The notes beneath the pieces are model-generated. The model was not told the DNA's origin. It saw nothing but the letters and a program-made list of their open reading frames with translations, and made no database searches. Both the position numbers and the translations under genes were made by a program. Of a DNA stretch of 6,110 nt, positions 1 to 5,658 are shown one piece after another. The number at the start of each line of letters is the position of its first letter. Within the stretch, counting starts at the first letter, position 1. Source of the DNA: Gammaproteobacteria bacterium (GTDB taxonomy: Bacteria > Pseudomonadota > Gammaproteobacteria > DSM-16500); NCBI GenBank assembly GCA_004322325.1, contig SCTP01000325.1:1-6110 (forward strand), in the 5' to 3' direction.

Positions 1-164
1 CCCATTACGCCGATCGGGTGAGTGCCGCAAGAGAAGCAGGCTGTGATTTTGCTCTACTGTGCAATAATCGCAAAGGTGTCATCGATGTGTTGGATAACCT
101 GCCTTATGCGCAACATCAGGTAGGTGAAGAAAAATGGGTTAGCTTACAAGGTAAACGAAAATAA
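1..164 (+). CDS. nagZ: Beta-N-acetylhexosaminidase NagZ, C-terminal end (partial, 5' end outside window)
   Basis: The frame beginning at base 3 is open from the left edge and ends at TAA 162-164, giving the last 53 residues of a protein. The segment [16 protein letters not shown], followed by [17 protein letters not shown], matches the C-terminal end of NagZ, where an 'ERV..AL.AGCDM.LVCNN' block precedes a 'VLD.L' helix. This was recognised from memory of the E. coli protein, not by a search. NagZ is a cytoplasmic GH3 enzyme of peptidoglycan recycling. It removes GlcNAc from GlcNAc-1,6-anhydroMurNAc and its muropeptides. The catalytic residues and the substrate-binding KH(F/I)PG(H/L)G region lie upstream of the window and cannot be checked. 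The stop codon shares its last A with the ATG of the next gene (TAATG), so the two are probably translationally coupled. Confidence 0.88.
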   Translation, partial: HYADRVSAAREAGCDFALLCNNRKGVIDVLDNLPYAQHQVGEEKWVSLQGKRK

Positions 165-718
165 TGAGTAAACTGAATAAAATTGAAACTGTTTTAAAAG
201 AAGCAGAATGTCTTTATAGTTTTTCAGAAGTGAATGAAGCCTTAGATCGGATGGCGCAAGAAATAACCGCCACCCTGCAAGATCAAAATCCACTTATTTT
301 ATGCGTGATGACAGGCGCCCTTATCACCACCGGCCACCTTGTCACACGCTTACATTTTCCACTCGAAATCGATTATATCCATGCAACGCGTTATCGCGGC
401 ACCACACGCGGCGGTGATTTGCATTGGCTAGTCGAACCGCGTCAATCATTGAAAGATCGCACCGTGCTAATCGTGGACGATATCATGGATGGTGGTTTAA
501 CCATCGCAGCCATTATGGATTATTGCAAACAAGCGCAAGCCAAAGCGATTTATTCTGCTGTCATGGTTAGCAAAAAACGGACTCGCGAACCGGGCGTGGA
601 TTTTGAGCCTAATTTTGTCGGCGTTACCACGGAAGATAAATATTTATTTGGTTTTGGCTTGGATTATGAAGAATATTTGCGTAATGTACCGGGTATTTAC
701 GCAGTGTCAGAAAAATAA
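164..718 (+). CDS. hpt: Hypoxanthine-guanine phosphoribosyltransferase
   Basis: A 184-residue type I phosphoribosyltransferase, the usual length for bacterial Hpt. It converts hypoxanthine or guanine plus PRPP to IMP or GMP in cytoplasmic purine salvage. The PRPP-binding motif VLIVDDIMDGGLT is at residues 101-113, with the acidic pair D105/D106 and the likely catalytic Asp D109. The purine-recognition region follows: KKRT at 137-140 (K138 is the likely base-contacting Lys), FVGV at 151-154, and EDKYLFGFGLDY at 157-168, where D168 is the usual metal/PPi-side Asp. The loop that is often LKGG reads VMTGA (48-52). DYIHATRYRGTTRGG (70-84) is the flexible-loop region. The ATG at 164 overlaps the nagZ stop; only a weak AAGG at 148-151 lies upstream, so coupling to nagZ translation is likely. 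The next gene begins 12 bases after the stop. Base specificity (hypoxanthine versus guanine or xanthine) cannot be decided from the sequence. Confidence 0.93.
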   Translation: MSKLNKIETVLKEAECLYSFSEVNEALDRMAQEITATLQDQNPLILCVMTGALITTGHLVTRLHFPLEIDYIHATRYRGTTRGGDLHWLVEPRQSLKDRTVLIVDDIMDGGLTIAAIMDYCKQAQAKAIYSAVMVSKKRTREPGVDFEPNFVGVTTEDKYLFGFGLDYEEYLRNVPGIYAVSEK

Positions 719-719
719 T

Positions 720-727
720 AGGAAAAG
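720..727 (+). promoter_or_regulatory. Ribosome binding site of fadE
   Basis: AGGAAAAG lies just after the hpt stop, with its AGG 8 bases before the ATG at 731. It supports that ATG as the fadE start, and the protein begins directly with the hydrophobic segment expected for FadE. Confidence 0.6.
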
Positions 728-730
728 ATT

Positions 731-3199
731 ATGATAGGATTCATTTGGCTGGTTACTTTTTTACTTGTTTTTGGAACATTGGCTTATCAACGTGCTTCAT
801 TAGTGATATGGACGATTAGTTTTGCCTTATTACTTGCCTTTGCTACCAAGTTACATGGCTTCACCGTCAGCGTCAGTTTGAGTTGGATGGTGTATTTAAC
901 CCTCGCACTTCTTCTCAATATCACCCCTTGGCGCCGCCGTTTGAGCCAGCCATTGTTTAAGTTTTATTGCAAAGTCATGCCTTCGATGTCGCATACCGAG
1001 CGAGACGCTATTGCCTCGGGTACCGTAACATGGGAAGGCGATTTATTCCGCGGTAATCCTGATTGGCAAAAATTACTCTCTCTTCCTACTCCCATGCTCA
1101 CCGCAGAAGAGCAAGCTTTTCTGGATGGACCGGTTGAAACCTTGTGTCGCATGTTATCTGATTGGGACATCACGCATAATCGCGCTGATTTGCCACCAGA
1201 AGTATGGGAATTCATGAAGAAGCAAGGTTTTTTTGGTTTCATCATTCCTAAAGAATATGGCGGCAAACAATTTTCTGCTTATGCGCATTCACAAATCATT
1301 ACGAAAGTTAGTGGACGCAGTATTACTGCCTCAACCACTATCTCTGTACCCAACTCTTTAGGCCCCGCTGAATTATTACTGCATTATGGAACAGAAGAAC
1401 AAAAGCATTATTACTTACCTCGCTTAGCAAGAGGCGAAGAAATCCCTTGTTTTGCTTTGACTTCACCCGATGCAGGATCCGATGCGAGTGCGATGACGGA
1501 TTATGGCATTGTCTGTTTTGCTGAGCACGCAGGGCAGAAAACATTAGGTATTCGATTAAATTGGAATAAACGCTATATCACTTTAGCGCCTGTCGCGACG
1601 GTGATTGGTTTGGCGTTCAAGCTTTATGATCCTGATCGTTTACTGGGTCATCAAGAAGATATTGGCATCACTTGCGCATTAATTCCACGCAATACACCCG
1701 GGATTACCATTGGCCGTCGCCATTTTCCATTAAATACACCGTTTCAAAATGGCCCTATCCAAGGAAAAGATGTTTTCATTCCTATCGATTGGATCATTGG
1801 CGGTGTGAAACAAGCCGGTAATGGCTGGCGCATGTTGATGGAATGCCTTGCTGCCGGTCGTGCAATCACGTTGCCTGCTAGCACACTTGGCGGTGCGAAA
1901 GTATTATCGTACGCGACTGGTGCTTATGCGCATATTCGCAAACAATTTAATATGGCGATTGGCCGCTTTGAGGGGATTGAAGAACCCTTGGCTCGCATCG
2001 GTGCTTACACCTATATTATGGATGCTGCACGAACATTAGCGGTCAGCAGTGTGGATATGGGTGAAAAACCCGCGGTGGCTTCAGCCATTGTGAAATATCA
2101 TGTCACCGAACTCGGTCGAAAAATTGCGATTGATGGAATGGATATTCATGGCGGTAAAGGCATTTGCTTAGGACCGAAAAATTATCTGGGCAGAGGTTAT
2201 GAATCTTCTCCTATTGCCATCACAGTAGAAGGTGCAAATATTCTCACGCGCAATATGATTATCTTTGGTCAAGGCGCATTACGCTGTCATCCTTATGTAT
2301 TAGCTGAATTAGAAGCAGCGCACTTATCTGATCCCAAAGCAGGATTGATAGCCTTTGACAAAGCCGTGATGAAACACATGGCATTTGGCATGAGCAATGT
2401 CATCCGCAGTGTCGTGTTAGGTTTAACCAGCAGCTATTTAGTCGTAGCACCGCGCGGCAAAACGAAACGCTATTTCCAACATGCTACACGTTTCAGTTCA
2501 GCTTTAGCGATGATGACCGATGTGAGTATGTTAACGTTAGGCGGAAGTTTAAAACGAAGAGAAAATATTTCTGCCCGTTTAGGCGATGTTCTAAGTTATT
2601 TATATCTCTTATCCGCCGTTCTCAAGCATTATCATACGCAAGGTGAACCGGTAGATGATCTTCCGCTTGTGCGTTTTGCTGGTGATTATTGCCTGTATGA
2701 AATACAAACGCGATTGGATGAACTTTTGAGAAATTTCCCTAATCGTTGGGCTGCTTTCTTCTTACGACGTTTGATTTTCCCGTGGGGTTTGCATTTTACC
2801 AAGCCAAAAGATAAATTAAACCATAAAATAGCCCAATTATTGATGACGACGTCAGAAACGCGAAGGCGTTTATCCGCCGGTGCTTACTTAGCGCCAGAAG
2901 AGAATGTCTTGGCAGATATACAAGATGCTTTAATTAAAACAATCGCGTCTGAGCCCATTGAGAAAGCCATTAAATCAGCGAAACGCAACAGCGAGATTGT
3001 CGGTTATACTATTCTTGAGCAAGCACAATCAGCGCTCGAGAAAAAAGTCATTACGATGGAGCAATTTGATATTTTTATTCAAGCAGAGGAAGCACGTCAA
3101 AAGGTAATTGCAGTCGATGATTTTACGACGGCTGAATTAGCACGAATTATTATTAACGTTGATCAATCCTATGCAGAATCAAACGGCACCGACGGGTAA
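731..3199 (+). CDS. fadE: Acyl-CoA dehydrogenase FadE
   Basis: An 822-residue protein, close to the 814 residues of E. coli FadE and similar to it along its whole length by recollection. FadE is the FAD-dependent enzyme that forms the trans-2-enoyl-CoA in fatty-acid beta-oxidation. Order of parts: two N-terminal hydrophobic helices (about 2-37 and 46-63) that would anchor it in the inner membrane; a basic stretch WRRR (67-70); an FadE-specific linker with MSHTERDAI and WEGDLF (86-106); the N-terminal ACAD domain with AEEQAFLDGPVE (125-136); the middle domain with PCFALTSPDAGSDASAM (239-255) and WNKRYITLAP (278-287); the C-terminal helical domain with IDGMDIHGGKGI (467-478) and ITVEGANILTR (497-507), where E500 is the likely catalytic base; and the FadE-specific C-terminal domain (DUF1974-like, about 520-805), including LGGSLKRRE and NFPNRW. 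All expected motifs are intact. The last 29 bases overlap the next gene if that gene starts at its ATG. Confidence 0.96.
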   Translation: MIGFIWLVTFLLVFGTLAYQRASLVIWTISFALLLAFATKLHGFTVSVSLSWMVYLTLALLLNITPWRRRLSQPLFKFYCKVMPSMSHTERDAIASGTVTWEGDLFRGNPDWQKLLSLPTPMLTAEEQAFLDGPVETLCRMLSDWDITHNRADLPPEVWEFMKKQGFFGFIIPKEYGGKQFSAYAHSQIITKVSGRSITASTTISVPNSLGPAELLLHYGTEEQKHYYLPRLARGEEIPCFALTSPDAGSDASAMTDYGIVCFAEHAGQKTLGIRLNWNKRYITLAPVATVIGLAFKLYDPDRLLGHQEDIGITCALIPRNTPGITIGRRHFPLNTPFQNGPIQGKDVFIPIDWIIGGVKQAGNGWRMLMECLAAGRAITLPASTLGGAKVLSYATGAYAHIRKQFNMAIGRFEGIEEPLARIGAYTYIMDAARTLAVSSVDMGEKPAVASAIVKYHVTELGRKIAIDGMDIHGGKGICLGPKNYLGRGYESSPIAITVEGANILTRNMIIFGQGALRCHPYVLAELEAAHLSDPKAGLIAFDKAVMKHMAFGMSNVIRSVVLGLTSSYLVVAPRGKTKRYFQHATRFSSALAMMTDVSMLTLGGSLKRRENISARLGDVLSYLYLLSAVLKHYHTQGEPVDDLPLVRFAGDYCLYEIQTRLDELLRNFPNRWAAFFLRRLIFPWGLHFTKPKDKLNHKIAQLLMTTSETRRRLSAGAYLAPEENVLADIQDALIKTIASEPIEKAIKSAKRNSEIVGYTILEQAQSALEKKVITMEQFDIFIQAEEARQKVIAVDDFTTAELARIIINVDQSYAESNGTDG

Positions 3200-5207
3200 A
3201 CAAGGAGAATTACTAGTTTACCTTGCCTATCTAACGGGATTTTTCTTACTCTTAGAGATAAGTTTTTTTATTCAAAGTAATAAATCTTATCTCTTTGTGT
3301 TTAATTTTGTTTCTGACCGTCTGGCGATCCCTCTCACGATTGTGCCTGGCGTGATTTATTTTATTGCCATTCAATTATTAGTTCACAGTTTATATTGCCT
3401 ACTCGTTTGGATAGTGACTGTTTCAGCAGCGAATATGCTCAAACTGCCAGAAGATAAAAGGCTTCGTTTTGGCATCGGCATTTGGTTATTAGGTCTTGTG
3501 ACTATTCTTATCGCGAATCAATATTTTTTCCCTAATTCTAAATTTGCAGGACTGACTGCACTTATTTTTACGAATCGCCAGTTATTAAAAGCAGTATTTA
3601 TTTTATTAGTGACCTGTTGCTATTTCCTGATTATTTTAGCGGTTTTAAGGCGCTGGTGGTTACTTTTTGTTGTGATAACAACAGTAGCCAATTTTACTTT
3701 TTTCAAATCGCATCCCTCTATTGTGCAAGATGGCGCAACACCTGAATGGCCTAATATTATTTTTGTCGGCGTCGATTCGTTACGACCTGATTTTTTAAGC
3801 TATTTTGGCCGTGAGCAATCGACACCTTTTTTTGATACTTTTCTGAGTCAAGCAACTGTCTTTACCGAAGCAGTGACGCCATTAGCGCGTACCTTTCCTT
3901 CCTGGACGAGTATTTTATCAGGAGATTATCCCAAGCAAACCGGCGCGCGTTTTAATTTACCCCAACCACAGCGTCTGCACTTAAGCGACTCACTACCAGC
4001 GATTTTACATCGCCAAGGGTATGAAACGATTTTTGCGACAGACGAAACACGGTTTAGTAATATCGACACTTATTTTGGTTTTGATCAGGTTGTTACCCCG
4101 CCGATGGGATTAAATGATTTTCTTCTCGGTTCCTTTAATGATTTCCCTTTATCAAATCTCATTGTGAATACGCCCATTGGCAAATGGTTTTTCCCGCACA
4201 GTTATGGCAATCGACCGGTGGAATTTACCTATGAGCCGGATAGTTTTTTAAAATTAATCCAGCCCGTCTTACATACTTCACGGACTAAACCGTTGTTTCT
4301 GGCCATTCATTTTTGCTTGCCGCATACTCCCTATGTATGGGCAGGGTTGCCTGCACAAGGATTGACTGGGGTGGAGCGTTATCAAGCCAGTATTTTGCGT
4401 GTAGATGAACAAGTAAACGACTTTTTCCGCCTCTTAAAACAAAATCACCTTCTTGATCACGCGATTGTAGTGTTACTTTCTGATCATGGTGAGGCGCTCG
4501 AATTTGCGGGTGATCGGATTACGGAAAAAGAATCCTTTGTGCCTGCCAAGCATAATAAAAATATCCCTCTCCCTGCCTTTTATCCGCCGGGGTTGGATGA
4601 TGAGCAAGTAGACCAATCTGTGGGTCATGGGACAGATGTATTAGGTTTATCGCAATATCATACTTTATTGGCGTTTCGATTATATGGCTTGGGGCCCCAA
4701 AGAACGGATGCGATTCCTGGCGTAGTATCGCTCATCGATATTAAACCAACTGTGCTTGATTTGATCAACGTGCCGCGAGATAAAAAATTGACCTCTTTAG
4801 CGCCGCTCATTAAAGGCCAGTCGGTAGCCTTGCCACTTCATCATCTTTTCCTCGAAAGTGATTTTTCTCCCGCGGCTATTCGTACTATTTACCCTAAGGT
4901 GAAGGAAGCAATTCTGGAAGGAGTGGATCTTTTCCAAATCGATCCCTCCACGACGCGGTTAATGGTAAAAGATTCCATGGCGGAAATGAGTATTAATAGT
5001 AAGCAATATGCCGATATTTATGGGGACTGGATGTTGGCGTTATATCCGCAAAGCAAGAACGTCCGCATGCCGATTTTGGTGAACCTGGTGACAGGAGATT
5101 GGACGAACGATTTGAACTCTGTGTTTGCCCAACAATCGCCTGCTTTGATCATGTTAAACGCATTAAAAGACTTCTATGGCGAAGAATTAACAGGCACGCT
5201 TGTATAA
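3171..5207 (+). CDS. Polytopic membrane protein with sulfatase-like (alkaline phosphatase superfamily) domain
   Basis: 678 residues from the ATG at 3171; an in-frame TTG at 3159 would add four. I prefer the ATG, although neither has a clear Shine-Dalgarno; both lie inside the end of fadE, so translational coupling is likely. About five hydrophobic helices (near residues 14-34, 52-70, 70-89, 100-119 and 140-179, the last probably two) precede a PF00884-type domain from about residue 195. Visible active-site elements: PNIIFVGVDSLRPD with metal-ligand Asp D202; LARTFPSWTS with T241 at the nucleophile position; HFCLPHTPY with H380 and H385; LSDHGE with D438/H439; and VGHGTD with H486. The arrangement is complete, but the C/S-x-P-S/A-R sulfatase signature is replaced by T-F-P-S-W. 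Formylglycine cannot form there, so classical sulfatase activity is unlikely. Membrane enzymes of this superfamily with a Thr nucleophile include the phosphoethanolamine transferases (EptA) and LtaS-type phosphoglycerol transferases. Substrate and site of action are unknown; a periplasmic catalytic domain is inferred. I do not recognise a named gene. Confidence 0.88.
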   Translation: MQNQTAPTGKQGELLVYLAYLTGFFLLLEISFFIQSNKSYLFVFNFVSDRLAIPLTIVPGVIYFIAIQLLVHSLYCLLVWIVTVSAANMLKLPEDKRLRFGIGIWLLGLVTILIANQYFFPNSKFAGLTALIFTNRQLLKAVFILLVTCCYFLIILAVLRRWWLLFVVITTVANFTFFKSHPSIVQDGATPEWPNIIFVGVDSLRPDFLSYFGREQSTPFFDTFLSQATVFTEAVTPLARTFPSWTSILSGDYPKQTGARFNLPQPQRLHLSDSLPAILHRQGYETIFATDETRFSNIDTYFGFDQVVTPPMGLNDFLLGSFNDFPLSNLIVNTPIGKWFFPHSYGNRPVEFTYEPDSFLKLIQPVLHTSRTKPLFLAIHFCLPHTPYVWAGLPAQGLTGVERYQASILRVDEQVNDFFRLLKQNHLLDHAIVVLLSDHGEALEFAGDRITEKESFVPAKHNKNIPLPAFYPPGLDDEQVDQSVGHGTDVLGLSQYHTLLAFRLYGLGPQRTDAIPGVVSLIDIKPTVLDLINVPRDKKLTSLAPLIKGQSVALPLHHLFLESDFSPAAIRTIYPKVKEAILEGVDLFQIDPSTTRLMVKDSMAEMSINSKQYADIYGDWMLALYPQSKNVRMPILVNLVTGDWTNDLNSVFAQQSPALIMLNALKDFYGEELTGTLV

Positions 5208-5355
5208 AATTGTTCACAAAATGCGACTTCTCACCCGCCTTCTGTTTAAATAAGCGGCAATTCAGTGTCTAAGCGAGCGTAAATATTTAAGCTATTGATT
5301 CTAAATGAGTATTTACTTCTGTGCATTTCCTGATCTTTTAACTCGAAGTCTTGAT

Positions 5356-5385
5356 TTGACGGATTTCAGGCTAGTTTTCGATAGC
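5356..5385 (+). promoter_or_regulatory. Weak candidate sigma-70 promoter upstream of the small gene
   Basis: TTGACG at 5356-5361 is a good -35 match. GATAGC at 5380-5385, 18 bases further on, is only a 3-of-6 match to TATAAT. If it is real, the DnaA-box-like cluster at 5386-5420 would start immediately after the -10 and overlap the transcription start, a position suited to repression. The weak -10 makes this tentative. Confidence 0.2.
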
Positions 5386-5420
5386 TTACTCACAGAGTTA
5401 TCCACAGAATCTGTGGATGA
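5386..5420. promoter_or_regulatory. Cluster of three DnaA-box-like elements with a 9-1-9 palindrome
   Basis: TTATCCACA at 5398-5406 is a perfect match to the strict DnaA-box consensus. On the minus strand, 5420-5412 reads TCATCCACA, one mismatch from it. Together they make a perfect palindrome ATCCACAGA-A-TCTGTGGAT (5400-5418). Just upstream, TTACTCACA at 5386-5394 has one mismatch to TTATNCACA. The blocks TTACTCACAGAG (5386-5397) and TTATCCACAGAA (5398-5409) form a tandem 12-base repeat agreeing at 9 positions. DnaA binding is inferred from the consensus; another regulator that recognises the dyad is possible. It could also fold as a hairpin with an 8-bp stem and 3-base loop, but it is followed by an A-run rather than a T-run on the plus strand, so it is not a terminator in that direction. 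Confidence 0.55.
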
Positions 5421-5481
5421 AAAAAAGAGAGGGAAAATAGAAGAATATTCAGTAGACTGTGTCATCTAAATAAGTGTTAAT

Positions 5482-5486
5482 GGGAG
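5482..5486 (+). promoter_or_regulatory. Ribosome binding site of the small gene
   Basis: GGGAG lies 4 bases before the ATG at 5491 and 7 bases before a second in-frame ATG at 5494. The spacing fits the second ATG slightly better. This is the main evidence that the small ORF is translated. Confidence 0.55.
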
Positions 5487-5490
5487 AAAC

Positions 5491-5658
5491 ATGATGACTA
5501 CTAGCTGGATGATGGAGGATCAACAGCGAAAGATTTTATCTCTCTTTGGTCAGATTGAATATGATCCTGATTATGAGTATAAAAAAGAGCGATATCGCAG
5601 AAGCGGAAAAACCGGCCCTCACATGAGTTCCGGTTTACCCGAGCCCGAGCTGCTCTAA
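5491..5658 (+). CDS. Small hypothetical protein, 55 aa
   Basis: ATG ATG at 5491-5496, preceded by GGGAG, opens a 55-codon frame ending at TAA 5656-5658. The peptide begins MMTTSWMMEDQQRKILSLFG and continues with a charged, aromatic segment, QIEYDPDYEYKKERYRRSGK, then a Pro/Gly/Ser-rich tail ending in EPELL. There is no signal peptide or membrane helix. I do not recognise it with certainty. The pattern of a short helix, then 'L.G.I.YDPDY.YK..R', resembles the toxin-binding C-terminal tails of some VapB-type antitoxins. However, no DNA-binding N-terminal domain and no adjacent toxin gene is present, so this is only a weak resemblance: it may be a remnant or an unrelated small protein. It stands alone after a 283-base gap that holds the DnaA-box-like cluster. 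Its 3' end overlaps the stop of the convergent cellulase gene, and its tail encodes that gene's putative terminator. Confidence 0.55.
   Translation: MMTTSWMMEDQQRKILSLFGQIEYDPDYEYKKERYRRSGKTGPHMSSGLPEPELL
5607..5636 (-). terminator. Putative intrinsic terminator of the minus-strand cellulase gene
   Basis: Read on the minus strand, AAACCGG (5636-5630) pairs with CCGGTTT (5615-5609). The 14-base loop contains a further CTC/GAG pairing around ATGT. The second arm continues into a run of five T (5611-5607). It lies about 20-50 bases past the cellulase stop at 5655, the right place for its terminator. The stem is short (7 bp plus the inner pairing). On the plus strand only TTT follows the stem, so termination that way would be weaker. 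Confidence 0.42.

Larger units (their letters stand above)
5208..5490. other. Intergenic region between sulfatase-like gene and small ORF
   Basis: 283 bases with stops in all frames that I read and no convincing gene. No clear intrinsic terminator follows the sulfatase-like gene: the best hairpin (CCGC 5235-5238 with GCGG 5254-5257) has a long loop and no following T-run. A loose inverted repeat, GTAAATA 5279-5285 with TATTTAC 5310-5316, has a 24-base loop and is probably chance. The strongest content is the DnaA-box-like cluster at 5386-5420, listed separately. After the cluster comes a purine-rich stretch (about 5420-5440). Confidence 0.7.

Noticed and set aside
964..1266. Minus-strand ORF of 100 codons inside fadE
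   Set aside because: It lies wholly within a clearly recognised FadE coding region, shows no family motif, and is a frame shadow.
1338..1544. Minus-strand ORF of 68 codons inside fadE
   Set aside because: Shadow of the FadE middle-domain region; no recognisable protein features.
1848..2039. Plus-strand ORF of 63 codons inside fadE in another frame
   Set aside because: It overlaps a conserved FadE segment (GRAITLPAS to DAARTLA) and has no independent support.
3122..3153. Promoter inside the end of fadE (TTTACG with TATTAT)
   Set aside because: The spacing between the hexamers is 20 bases, too long for a sigma-70 promoter.
5235..5257. CCGC/GCGG hairpin after the sulfatase-like gene as terminator
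   Set aside because: Only four GC pairs with a long loop and no T-run downstream.
5279..5316. Inverted repeat GTAAATA / TATTTAC
   Set aside because: Seven-base AT-rich arms separated by 24 bases are expected by chance in sequence of this composition.
5386..5420. Chromosomal or plasmid replication origin
   Set aside because: Only three box-like elements, no clear adjacent AT-rich 13-mer array, and no dnaA, dnaN, rep or par genes nearby. A regulatory or titration site is more economical.
5400..5427. Palindrome as transcription terminator of the sulfatase-like gene
   Set aside because: On the plus strand the hairpin is followed by A residues, not T. On the minus strand the T-run precedes the hairpin. 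Neither orientation gives an intrinsic terminator.
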